Assembly: GCF_026810365.1 (NCBI RefSeq)
Contig: NZ_CP113948.1
Coordinates: 2,691,001 to 2,755,000 of the forward strand
Direction of reading: 5' to 3'
Length of the DNA stretch: 64,000 nucleotides
Origin: Flavobacterium praedii
GTDB taxonomy: Bacteria > Bacteroidota > Bacteroidia > Flavobacteriales > Flavobacteriaceae
Positions 27,747 to 36,504 of this stretch are shown piece by piece. Each line of letters begins with the position of its first letter. The first letter of the stretch is position 1. Below the pieces are notes generated by a model. That model saw only the letters and a program-made list of their open reading frames with translations. It was not told where the DNA came from and did not search any database. Position numbers and translations under genes: made by a program.

Positions 27747-29129
27747 TTAGAAACTTGCTTGAAATCTTAATGTCGCTGTATTATTTGTAATATCCTTATT
27801 ATAAATACCACCAACGGTTGAACTAGTTTCGTTTATTGGTAATGTATAACCCAATCCTATTTTAGTATTTGTTGTAAAGAAGTAATGTACTGCAAAACCC
27901 CAAGTATGCACTTTTAAATCTGGAGCAACAGTTACTTCATTTCCTGATAATTTATTATTTGGATCCCATGAATCATATCGAACTCCACCTTGGAACTTTG
28001 TACCAAAATTTTTCTCTACTGTTACATAATATCCAGTAAAGTCTCTCTCACCACTAAAATTAAAAGAAGGGTTATTGTTTACAATTGCAGCTCCTGCTGT
28101 TCCAGAAATCACCCCTTTATTAAATTCAGATTTAAAAGCAATCCCACCTAACAAATCACTAAAAACTTGTATTTCAGCCCCAAACCATTGTTTCTTTAAT
28201 TTATCTCCAACTGCTGCTGTAAAAGGTTTATTATTTACATCACTATAAGTACCTGCTGCGAAAACAGTATTTTTACCGTAATATCCACTGGCACCAAAAT
28301 CAATCCCTAGACCTTGTTTTGGGAATTGTAAAGAATATGTTGTTCTTAAAACAAAATCTTTTTCACTATCAACATCTGTAACTTGATTAGCAATTGGTCC
28401 TTCTCCAAAGTTTCCATTAAATGCAGCTAAATCAATTTTCAAAGGGATCTCATATTGCGTTGCAAGATTCATACTGATTTTTGCTCCTAAATCTCTTTCT
28501 TGTGGATATAATATTCCAGACATTCTAGTTCTTTCCATTAATATTCTATCTCTTGATGAAAATTCAACTTCATAATCAGGTCTATTGAACTGACCTATCC
28601 ATAATTGAAACGAATTAATCCAAGGATCATTTAATTGCACATAAGCATCTTTCAGAGTTACAGCACTAAATGAAAAATTGGGTTGCAAAACGAAAATCAC
28701 TCCTTCTAAAGGTTGATATGTAAATTTTATTCTTGCTCTTCTAATATTAAAAGAATTGTTAATATCAACAGGATTAGTAGACAAAGGTATATTGGTCTCT
28801 GATGAATTTGGCTTAAGTTGGTAATACGTGGTTTTTGCAGGAGTTGTCCCGCTTGCCGGTGTTACCACAGGAACATCTTGATAATTATACATTTCAAATT
28901 GAACCTGCATATATCCAGATATTTTTAACTTAGTCATTCTGTCTACTTGCTCTTGCATAGGCGACAATTGTTCGTTAAGAGCATCAAATTTCATCTGATG
29001 TTCGTTTATCGATTGTTGTAAGGAATCTATACTAATGGAACCCATTGACTTAATAGAATCATTTTCAACCTCTTGAGCATTTGCTATTCCAAATCCAAAT
29101 GCTAATACAGCAACTATAATTTTTTTCAT
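27747..29129 (-). CDS. OprP/OprO-type phosphate-selective porin, first gene of the pst operon
   Basis: After a signal peptide (MKKIIVAVLAFGFGIANAQ) comes a short coiled coil (about residues 33-66, LQQSINEHQMKFDALNEQL), then a barrel of the OprO/OprP type (ISGYMQVQFEMY, FNIRRARIKFTYQPLEG, VQLNDPWINSFQLWIGQFNRPDYEVEFSSRDRIL) ending in ATLRFQASF. The ATG at 29129 gives the proper signal peptide; an upstream ATG (29144) would add five residues. Being upstream of pstS in one transcript and behind an 11-bp-repeat operator supports phosphate uptake across the outer membrane. Confidence 0.9.
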   Translation of the reverse strand: MKKIIVAVLAFGFGIANAQEVENDSIKSMGSISIDSLQQSINEHQMKFDALNEQLSPMQEQVDRMTKLKISGYMQVQFEMYNYQDVPVVTPASGTTPAKTTYYQLKPNSSETNIPLSTNPVDINNSFNIRRARIKFTYQPLEGVIFVLQPNFSFSAVTLKDAYVQLNDPWINSFQLWIGQFNRPDYEVEFSSRDRILMERTRMSGILYPQERDLGAKISMNLATQYEIPLKIDLAAFNGNFGEGPIANQVTDVDSEKDFVLRTTYSLQFPKQGLGIDFGASGYYGKNTVFAAGTYSDVNNKPFTAAVGDKLKKQWFGAEIQVFSDLLGGIAFKSEFNKGVISGTAGAAIVNNNPSFNFSGERDFTGYYVTVEKNFGTKFQGGVRYDSWDPNNKLSGNEVTVAPDLKVHTWGFAVHYFFTTNTKIGLGYTLPINETSSTVGGIYNKDITNNTATLRFQASF

Positions 29130-29158
29130 ATTCACTTTGAACAAGTATTAATTTTGCG

Positions 29159-29225
29159 CAAAGGTGATACTGCAATGTTAAGTTAAAGTTAACACAACGT
29201 TATTTAGATGATAATTTAATGTTAA
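29159..29225 (-). promoter_or_regulatory. Pho-box-like operator/promoter of the porin-pst operon
   Basis: Five contiguous 11-base units on the minus strand begin at 29225, 29214, 29203, 29192 and 29181; their heads are TTAAC, TTATC, ATAAC, TTAAC and TTAAC. The TTTG of the promoter (29162-29159) starts 19 bases after the head of the last unit. Periodic 11-bp repeats are the hallmark of PhoB/PhoP binding sites in other bacteria. Confidence 0.75.
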
Positions 29226-29665
29226 TAAGTTTTTTCTCAAATATTTAAAATGCTTTTTTTTGTTTTTTATTTTCATAAAAACCTGTTTTTATGCGTGTTA
29301 GGTCAAAATTAGAAATATTAACAAATGTTTAATTTAATTTAAATTAATTCCGTTTTGATCAAATTTTAAAGTTTTTTAAAGTGTAAAAGCAAACTTAGCT
29401 CCTAATTTAAATTAACATTCTAGTTAATATACTTTTATTAGTTATACAATATCCTCATTATTAACCTTTTAAAAATAACTTTACAAAAATAATCTAAATA
29501 AAAAGACACCTTTTTTTTTGTAGTGTTAAGTCTTTATGAAAAATATCACTTTCTTATTTTTAGACTATTAATAAGAAATAATGTAAAATTTAAGGCCCTC
29601 TTTTTTGCAATAAAAATGCTAACGCTTAGCTATTATTCGCAACTAATATTAATAATTTCTCTATA
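29226..29665. other. Intergenic region between the two porin genes, no gene seen
   Basis: About 440 AT-rich bases lie between the upstream porin's stop codon and the operator of the next porin. No reading frame with recognisable content, tRNA or strong hairpin is seen; it may simply be the 3' untranslated part of the upstream porin transcript. Confidence 0.5.
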
Positions 29666-30985
29666 CTAAAAATTAAATTGCACCTGTAATCTTAGTAAAT
29701 TCCCTTGTTGTCTATTATCTTTTTTGGCACTATCTTCAAACGTTCGATCGGCTATGACCCATTCTGCAACAATTTCAAAAGCTTTAAATGGTTGCCATTC
29801 TAATCCAAATTCATAATCTCTTACAATATAACTTCTTGCGTCCTTTTCGAATTTCTTCCCACCATCATAATATTGAAATTTAGCAAAAGGATAAAGAAAT
29901 TGATTTTTAGGCAAATCCCATTTATAATTCAAAGTCACATATCCGCCCTGTAAATCATCAGACTTTACTGAATTCGTGATTTTATCATAACGTGGTCCTT
30001 TACCAATATTATATTCCGTTTGAATACCAAAAGGTTTTGGATAAAGAACAAAACTAACTGCAGCACGCTTATCAACAACATAATCTTTGTTTAACAATGT
30101 AGTAACGCCAGATGAAATTTCATTTGTAAAAGACCATTTACCAGTATACGCTTGCAGACCTGGCTCGATAATTTGATTACCAACTACAAATGGATACGTT
30201 ACCCTAGCTACAACATGTAAATCTCTGTTGGCTTCTGTCTTGTTAAGTGTTTGCCCATTATAAGCTCCAAATGCAAAAACACCATAATCTCCAGAACCTT
30301 TGTAACCATCTTTCACTAACATTGCAAAACGTTCTCTAATTTTACTAGGGGCCCAATAAAAGAAAATCCCTAAGTCACGCTCATTAGCTACGGCGCTATT
30401 CAAAGCATCATTCCGATCTAAAGTCAATCTATTTTGACTGGATTGTAAATTCTCAAAACCATAAGGAACTTTACTTTGACCAATACGAACTCTATATTCT
30501 TTTTTCTTATCAAATGACAAATCAAAATAAGCATCTCTCAGTTGAACAAAATTATTAACACCAGAACCTGGAGAACTGGCAAAATCAGGTTGTATATAAA
30601 AAAAAACATTTGAATTTATTTGACCTGAAAAAACCAAACGTGCTCTCCTAATAAAAAAACCATTATTTGATTTTGCACCTTCCTCTGAAGATGTTGTTCC
30701 CCAAGACTTATCACATTGGTCACAAGAAACTTTATCATTAGTAGAGAACAAACCATTATATCTTACTTGTGCATATCCTCGAATCGAGAATTTATCGTAC
30801 CAATTTTCTTTTTTCTCCTCTGTTTTAGTCTCACTATCGTATAATAACTTATCATTATTGGCTTTCGTTCTGTTAATGGAGTCCATATAACGGGCAACCG
30901 CTTTTGTGATTTGATCATTCGTAACTTCTTGAGCATCAACTAAACCAAAAGTCAACACCATAATTGCAACTATAAATTTTTTCAT
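29666..30985 (-). CDS. OprP/OprO-type porin, second copy
   Basis: The 439-residue protein has a signal peptide (KKFIVAIMVLTFGLVDAQ) and an OprO/OprP-type barrel: FSIRGYAQVRYNGL, GFFIRRARLVFSGQINSNVFF, VQLRDAYFDLSFDKKKEYRVRIGQSKVPYGFENLQSSQNRL, ending QVQFNF. A CDQCDKSW loop near residue 85 may form a disulfide or bind metal. Its operator is nearly identical to the one of the neighbouring porin, which shows that both belong to the same regulon. The family includes phosphate- and polyphosphate-selective pores; specificity cannot be told from the sequence. Confidence 0.88.
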   Translation of the reverse strand: MKKFIVAIMVLTFGLVDAQEVTNDQITKAVARYMDSINRTKANNDKLLYDSETKTEEKKENWYDKFSIRGYAQVRYNGLFSTNDKVSCDQCDKSWGTTSSEEGAKSNNGFFIRRARLVFSGQINSNVFFYIQPDFASSPGSGVNNFVQLRDAYFDLSFDKKKEYRVRIGQSKVPYGFENLQSSQNRLTLDRNDALNSAVANERDLGIFFYWAPSKIRERFAMLVKDGYKGSGDYGVFAFGAYNGQTLNKTEANRDLHVVARVTYPFVVGNQIIEPGLQAYTGKWSFTNEISSGVTTLLNKDYVVDKRAAVSFVLYPKPFGIQTEYNIGKGPRYDKITNSVKSDDLQGGYVTLNYKWDLPKNQFLYPFAKFQYYDGGKKFEKDARSYIVRDYEFGLEWQPFKAFEIVAEWVIADRTFEDSAKKDNRQQGNLLRLQVQFNF

Positions 30986-31012
30986 TTCTATAATATGAAT
31001 ATTAATTTAGTG

Positions 31013-31079
31013 CAAAGTTGACACTCCAATGTTAAGTTAACGTTAACTCAATGTTATGTGGGTGATAATTTAATAGTAA
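31013..31079 (-). promoter_or_regulatory. Pho-box-like operator/promoter of the second porin
   Basis: Five 11-base units begin at 31079, 31068, 31057, 31046 and 31035 on the minus strand; their heads are TTACT, TTATC, ATAAC, TTAAC and TTAAC. TTTG (31016-31013) starts 19 bases after the last head, exactly as in the other porin promoter. Confidence 0.75.
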
Positions 31080-31167
31080 CAGATTTTCAATTTATGCTTT
31101 TTTTAAAAAAATATAGATTTAACATTCATATTATCAATACCTTATTAAATGATAATAAAAGAAATAA

Positions 31168-32259
31168 TTATTTTACATTACTCTTTAAACCATATTGATC
31201 TGTAATAAATGTCTTTTCAAGTGTAAAAGAAAATTCAGAGCCAATTCCAAATTCACTCTCCACATATATTTTTTCTTTATGTGCTTCAATAATATGTTTT
31301 ACAATCGAAAGTCCTAATCCAGAACCTCCTTCTGATCGAGAACCACTTTTATCCACTCTGTAAAAACGTTCAAAAAGTCTAGGTATATTTTGAGATTCTA
31401 TACCTTCTCCATTATCCGTAACTCGAATTAATACTTTTTTATTAGTCAAATTCACAATAGAGACTTCCGTTAACCCACCTTCTTTTCCGTACTTTATAGA
31501 ATTAACAATTAGATTCTCTATAACTTGTTGAATTTTATCTTTGTCACCATTTACCGCAATTGGTCGTATGTTATCATTTTCAAAGGCTAATGTTATTTTC
31601 TTCTTATCAGCTTTCATTTCCAACAAATCAAAAACATTTTGAATTAATTTTACAATGTCAAATTGTACGATATCAAGATTCAAATCTCCGGATTCTAATT
31701 TGGTGATCATATCCAAATCCTCAACTATATAGATTAATCGTTCAACTCCTTTTTCGGCACGTTTCAAGTATTTTTTTCGAATGGATTTATCGTCCATAGC
31801 GCCGTCAATAAGTGTTGATAAATAACCTTGAACAGTAAATAATGGAGTTTTTAGTTCGTGGGAAACATTTCCAAGAAATTCTCTACGGTATTCTTCACGC
31901 ACTTGGAGCATTTCGATCTCAAGCTTTTTGTCAGTAGCAAACTTTTTAACTTCGCGTGTTAAAGTTTCCATATCTGTAGTGATCGGTTTATTGATAAAAG
32001 TACTTGATTCTAACAACGCAACATCATCGTAAATCTTTTTAACCCTTCGATAAATAAATCGTTCTACTCGATATTGCAAAACAAAGAAAGAAAAAACATA
32101 AACAAAAAATAGGCAAATAAAACCAAATAAAATAACTCTACTAAAAGACGATTTGAATAGAATCGCTGAAAGTATCATACAAAACCCTGCCACAAATAAA
32201 CTGATATACAAAGATGATTTTATAGCAAACTTGTAACTTTTTTTAAAATTGACTTTCAT
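31168..32259 (-). CDS. phoR: Sensor histidine kinase PhoR-like
   Basis: The 363-residue kinase has two adjacent transmembrane helices near residues 13-60 with only about seven residues between them, so there is no periplasmic sensor domain. The H box is FLGNVSHELKTPLFTVQGYL (near 129-148), followed by an N box (VIENLIVNSIKYG) and G boxes (RVTDNGEGI, GGSGLGLSIVKHIIEAH). Its lack of a sensor domain fits input through the Pst-PhoU complex. It lies downstream of the response regulator gene in the same direction. Confidence 0.9.
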   Translation of the reverse strand: MKVNFKKSYKFAIKSSLYISLFVAGFCMILSAILFKSSFSRVILFGFICLFFVYVFSFFVLQYRVERFIYRRVKKIYDDVALLESSTFINKPITTDMETLTREVKKFATDKKLEIEMLQVREEYRREFLGNVSHELKTPLFTVQGYLSTLIDGAMDDKSIRKKYLKRAEKGVERLIYIVEDLDMITKLESGDLNLDIVQFDIVKLIQNVFDLLEMKADKKKITLAFENDNIRPIAVNGDKDKIQQVIENLIVNSIKYGKEGGLTEVSIVNLTNKKVLIRVTDNGEGIESQNIPRLFERFYRVDKSGSRSEGGSGLGLSIVKHIIEAHKEKIYVESEFGIGSEFSFTLEKTFITDQYGLKSNVK

Positions 32260-32325
32260 TGGTGTTTATTCATGCGAAACTATAAAATTAAAAGAGTTTT
32301 AATTTCTTTCAAAATTACTATTTTA

Positions 32326-33009
32326 TTATACTTCAAATTTATAACCTACTCCTTTTATTGTTTTAAAAAAATCATCTCCAATTTTCTCTCTTAATTTCCT
32401 AATGTGCACATCAATAGTACGCCCACCTACAACAACATCATTACCCCAAACTTTATCTAAAATCTCTTCCCTTTTGAAAACTTTACCAGGTTTTGAAGCT
32501 AATAAGTAAAACAATTCAAACTCTTTTCTTGGTAAAGCAATTTCTAGATTATCTTTTACAATTTTATATTCTTCGCGATTAATTTCTATACCGCCCACAT
32601 TGATGGTTTCACTATTTTGATCTTGCTCTTTTAATCTTCGCAACAAAGCTTTCACTTTACTGACCAATAATTTAGGCTTAATCGGTTTGGTTATATAGTC
32701 ATCGGCACCAGCGTCAAATCCTGCAACTTGCGAATAATCTTCGCTTCTTGCGGTCAAAAAAGTAATGATAACATTATTTAGTTCAGGAATTCTCCTTATG
32801 TTTTCGCATGCCTCCATTCCGTCCATTTCAGGCATCATGACATCCATTATTATAAGATCGGGCAATTCTTTTTTGGCTTTTTCAATTGCATCTTTACCAT
32901 TTATAGCAGTAAAAATTTGATATCCTTCTTGTGCTAAATTATAGCCAACAATTTCTAAAATATCTGGTTCATCATCAACCAGAAGAATCTTGGTGTTTCT
33001 TTTCTTCAT
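32326..33009 (-). CDS. phoB: PhoB-like response regulator (OmpR family)
   Basis: The 227-residue regulator has a receiver domain (LLVDDEPDILEIVGYNLAQE, phospho-acceptor Asp in LIIMDVMMPEMDG, Lys in ITKPIKPKLL) and a winged-helix DNA-binding domain (VFKREEILDKVWGNDVVVGGRTIDVHIRKLREKIG). The ATG at 33009 starts exactly at the receiver domain; a farther upstream ATG adds 33 atypical residues. It probably binds the 11-bp repeat arrays found here. It is followed by phoR. Confidence 0.92.
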   Translation of the reverse strand: MKKRNTKILLVDDEPDILEIVGYNLAQEGYQIFTAINGKDAIEKAKKELPDLIIMDVMMPEMDGMEACENIRRIPELNNVIITFLTARSEDYSQVAGFDAGADDYITKPIKPKLLVSKVKALLRRLKEQDQNSETINVGGIEINREEYKIVKDNLEIALPRKEFELFYLLASKPGKVFKREEILDKVWGNDVVVGGRTIDVHIRKLREKIGDDFFKTIKGVGYKFEV

Positions 33010-33146
33010 AAAAATAGCAAAAATTAAGTTTTTGTATTGTATCGCATACGCAAAATAGGATACAATGACTTTTATTGCATGGTAAAAGTAATAATAAACT
33101 AGTTGCATTAATATAAAAAAATCGGACTTAACTATAATTTAATATG

Positions 33147-33224
33147 TTAACAATTTCATAATGATTTTGACATGGATTCATAACTAATTGTTAACACTAG
33201 GACTAGATTGCTGCCTTTAATTTG
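33147..33224 (+). promoter_or_regulatory. Pho-box-like operator/promoter of the TonB receptor gene
   Basis: Five 11-base units start at 33147, 33158, 33169, 33180 and 33191 with heads TTAAC, ATAAT, GACAT, ATAAC and TTAAC. TTTG at 33221-33224 begins 30 bases after the last head, which is 19 plus one 11-base unit. The outer units also form an inverted repeat, TGTTAACAATT and AATTGTTAACA. It lies in the divergent spacer facing phoB. Confidence 0.7.
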
Positions 33225-33247
33225 CAGAAAATTAAATACTACACAAA

Positions 33248-36052
33248 ATGAAATTAAAATTTCTATTCATTACACTATTTATTTGCGCTCTTGGAATAGC
33301 TCAAAACAAAGGCACTATATCGGGAGTTTTATTAGACAAAGATTCTGGAAATCAGTCCTTGCCTTTTGCTAATGTACTTATTAAAGGAACAAAAATTGGC
33401 GCTAATACTGATATCGATGGAAAATATACAATTACAATCGCTCCAGGAAATTATACCGTACAATTTAGCTTTCTAGGTTATGAATCAGCAGAAGCTCAAG
33501 TAACGGTAATAGCTAACGAAACCGTAACATTGAACAATTCAATAGGTTCTGGAAGTTACAAACTAAAAGACGTAGTTATTAAATCTAGCGGTGGTCGCGA
33601 AAAAGAAACGGCTTTATTATTAGAACAAAAAAACGCAATTGTAATCAAACAAAGTATTGGTGCTCAAGAAATGTCTAGAAAAGGAGTTAGCGATGTTGAG
33701 GAAGGACTAACCAAAATAACTGGAATTACAAAAGTAGGCTCAAGAGGACTTTTTGTACGTGGATTGGAAGATCGTTACAATAATTTATTAATCAATGATT
33801 TGGCAGCACCTACTAATAATCCTTTTTCAAAAATTGTCCCTTTGGATTTATTTCCGACAAATATTGTCGGGGTAATTGATGTGTACAAAACATTTAATCC
33901 AAATATCTATGGAGATTTTGCTGGAGGAACTTTCAACATTCAAACATCAAAAGTAAACAAGAGCGTTACAAAACTGAATCTTGGTTTTGGATACACAACT
34001 GGAAACAGCCTTACCGATTTCTTGCTTTCACAAGATGCTCAAACTACAAAAGGATTTATGGGTTTCAATGGAAACGAAAGAGCAATTCCTGGATTTCTTG
34101 GAGGAACAGCCACACGAAAAACATTTACAACAGATCAAGCATTAAATTCAGTAAACAATAACAAAGGTTTTAGTGTTAGTGAAGGTAAAAGCCCTCTAAA
34201 CACGAGTATTAATCTTTTTCATGCTGAGAAATTCAACTTGAATAATAGCAACGTTTTCTCGTATTTACTTTCATTAAATTACGATAATAATTTTTCAATA
34301 AGAGAAGGTGTTGATAGAACTATTGATCTAGCGACAACAGGCTCAGAATATATTAATAATTTCATAACTACAGACTATCGTTTCAAAACTACCAATTCAG
34401 CATTGATTGGATTGAACTTTAGTACAGATAGATTGAAATTATCATTCAACACCATGTATATTAGAACTACTTTAAACTCTATAAAAGATCAATATGGCCA
34501 AAACGGTGTTAATACCCCACAAAACACATTTATCCGTACCAATCAATTGGACAAAAGTGATTATCTAAATACACAATTAATAGGTGATTATGCATTAACA
34601 AAAGATAAAAATCAAACTATTAAAGCGGGAGTTTCATTCGCTGTTACAAAGTTTGAGCAACCGGATCGTAAATTTTTCTCAGGATATAAAACAGGTAATG
34701 ATGTGATTAGCACTTCATACGGTGGGAATAATTTCTTACGTCAGTATTTAACCGTTGATGGTAATTCATTTTACTCAACTTTAGTGGAGTATAATTTAAA
34801 ATTTGGAAACAACGACAAGCAAAATAAATTAACAGTTGGATACAATGGGAATGGGAATACGATGGAATCTTCATACCGATTCGTTGCAAGTGCAGGAAAT
34901 ATTTTTTCTTCAAACATAAATAATGTAGATACTCAAATAACCAGCGACATTTTAGCAAATAATGTGGTTTTTAGCGAAAACTCTAATGCTACTTACAAAG
35001 TTAAACTTAACGAAATGGCAAATTCGGGTTATGCAAATGTATTTTTGAAATTTGGAGAAAAATTTGAAGTGAATGGAGGAATCCGATTTGAAAGTGCTAT
35101 TAAAGAAACACATTACAGAGCATTGGGTTCGTTTGATTCTCCTTTCAAAATATTAAAATATGATAACGCCTATTTTTTACCTTCATTAAATCTAAAGTAT
35201 TTACTAACTGAAAGCAGCAACATTCGCTTTGCAGCAAGTAAAACATATACTAAACCAGTTATCATGGAATCCTTTCCAATATCGTTCATCAATGCTGACG
35301 GAACTTCAACTCAAGGAAATTCAATTTTAAAAAACAGCGACAATTACAATGCTGACTTAAAATATGAGTTATTCCCAACAGCCAAAGAAATGGTAACTAT
35401 TGGATTATTTGGAAAACACCTGATCAATCCAATCGAAAAAACGTTCATCTCAAACGCAACAACAGGAACGGTTACTACATTTCTAAATTCTGATAGTGCT
35501 AACTTATTTGGAGTAGAAGCTGAATTACTTATTGGATTAGATCGAATTAACGATAACTTAGCGAATTTTTCATGGGGATTAAACGCTACTTTGATGTCGT
35601 CAAAAGTTACTGTAAGTCCTATATTTGAATCCATAGATGAAGACGGAAATGTTACTGTAAAACCTTCTATCGAAACACACCAATCAAGATCATTACAGGG
35701 AGCATCGGATTGGTTGGTTAATTCGGATTTGAAATACGAATTTAGTTTCAGCAACGACTGGACCAATACTATGTCACTAGTGTATGGTGTTTTTGGAAAA
35801 AGAATATATGCAGTAGGTACTAATGGACAAGATAACACTTACGAATTACCTGTTCAACAATTAGATTTTGTTTGGGGAAGTAAAGTATCCGAGCATTTTG
35901 ATGTGAAATTTACCGCAGATAACTTATTAAATCCATTACGTAAATTAGAATTTGGAAATGATGGCACATTAAAAGTGGCCGAAGCATCATTATTAGCTAA
36001 TAGTTATAAAAAAGGAATTGGTTTCTCATTAAAACTAGGATACACTTTTTAA
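33248..36052 (+). CDS. TonB-dependent outer-membrane receptor
   Basis: After a signal peptide (KLKFLFITLFICALGIAQ) comes a carboxypeptidase-like domain (about residues 22-105: GTISGVLLDKDSG ... NYTVQFSFLGYESAE), then a plug (about 130-235, with SRKGVSDVEEGLTKITGI and RGLFVRGLEDRYNNLLIND) and a roughly 690-residue barrel ending in GFSLKLGYTF. It is 934 residues long. There is no SusD partner: the next gene encodes a different lipoprotein. The operator links it to the phosphate regulon. Its substrate (a phosphorylated compound?) is inferred, not seen. Confidence 0.9.
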   Translation: MKLKFLFITLFICALGIAQNKGTISGVLLDKDSGNQSLPFANVLIKGTKIGANTDIDGKYTITIAPGNYTVQFSFLGYESAEAQVTVIANETVTLNNSIGSGSYKLKDVVIKSSGGREKETALLLEQKNAIVIKQSIGAQEMSRKGVSDVEEGLTKITGITKVGSRGLFVRGLEDRYNNLLINDLAAPTNNPFSKIVPLDLFPTNIVGVIDVYKTFNPNIYGDFAGGTFNIQTSKVNKSVTKLNLGFGYTTGNSLTDFLLSQDAQTTKGFMGFNGNERAIPGFLGGTATRKTFTTDQALNSVNNNKGFSVSEGKSPLNTSINLFHAEKFNLNNSNVFSYLLSLNYDNNFSIREGVDRTIDLATTGSEYINNFITTDYRFKTTNSALIGLNFSTDRLKLSFNTMYIRTTLNSIKDQYGQNGVNTPQNTFIRTNQLDKSDYLNTQLIGDYALTKDKNQTIKAGVSFAVTKFEQPDRKFFSGYKTGNDVISTSYGGNNFLRQYLTVDGNSFYSTLVEYNLKFGNNDKQNKLTVGYNGNGNTMESSYRFVASAGNIFSSNINNVDTQITSDILANNVVFSENSNATYKVKLNEMANSGYANVFLKFGEKFEVNGGIRFESAIKETHYRALGSFDSPFKILKYDNAYFLPSLNLKYLLTESSNIRFAASKTYTKPVIMESFPISFINADGTSTQGNSILKNSDNYNADLKYELFPTAKEMVTIGLFGKHLINPIEKTFISNATTGTVTTFLNSDSANLFGVEAELLIGLDRINDNLANFSWGLNATLMSSKVTVSPIFESIDEDGNVTVKPSIETHQSRSLQGASDWLVNSDLKYEFSFSNDWTNTMSLVYGVFGKRIYAVGTNGQDNTYELPVQQLDFVWGSKVSEHFDVKFTADNLLNPLRKLEFGNDGTLKVAEASLLANSYKKGIGFSLKLGYTF

Positions 36053-36076
36053 ATCCAATACCACAATAAATAATCT

Positions 36077-36103
36077 AAGCTCCGTTTATCGGAGCTTTTT
36101 TTA
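36077..36103 (+). terminator. Terminator of the TonB receptor gene
   Basis: AAGCTCCG pairs with CGGAGCTT, with a T-run after it, 25 bases past the stop. Confidence 0.8.
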
Positions 36104-36388
36104 TTATATCTATAATCCATTTCTATTAAAAATTAAAATGACTATCCGTTAAGCAGACCATGATTGATTTTCTTGATACAGATTATTACAAATTCACATA
36201 AATTAATCTGTACCAATTTGTGATTTAAAAATCAGCGAATCCGAAAATAAATAATTAGAATTAAGCTAAATCTGTGTCAAATTAATACATTTAAGCTTTT
36301 ACCTTTATTTAATGATTCGTGTAAAAACCTTATTGAGATTAGTAGATAACAGTCATAAAAATTAATGACTAAAAAAATGCATTAGTAG
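36104..36388. other. Spacer before the lipoprotein operator, no gene seen
   Basis: About 285 AT-rich bases without a convincing frame. It contains an inverted repeat TACAGATTA (36177-36185) and TAATCTGTA (36204-36212), in a stretch resembling the degenerate CACAGATT-type intergenic repeats of Bacteroidetes. Confidence 0.4.
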
Positions 36389-36477
36389 ATAACATTCTCT
36401 TGACATTAACCTCATTTTTTGATAACCGTAAAGTAATATTCACATAACTCCCAACTTGAATTTAGCCTATACATTTG
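36389..36477 (+). promoter_or_regulatory. Pho-box-like operator/promoter of the lipoprotein gene
   Basis: Six 11-base units start at 36389, 36400, 36411, 36422, 36433 and 36444 with heads ATAAC, TTGAC, CTCAT, ATAAC, GTAAT and ATAAC. A perfect TAnnTTTG (TACATTTG) follows, its TTTG starting at 36474, 30 bases after the last head. Confidence 0.65.
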
Positions 36478-36504
36478 TCAAAAATAAAATCAAATAACAA
36501 ACTT

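Noticed and set aside
33010..33146. Pho-type 11-bp array for the phoB promoter itself
   Set aside because: TTAAC-like words occur but are not in 11-base phase, so I do not call an operator for phoB.
36475..36504. TTG start adding ten residues to the lipoprotein
   Set aside because: The TTG overlaps the promoter -7 element TACATTTG, so it would not be in the transcript; ATG at 36505 gives a proper lipoprotein signal peptide.
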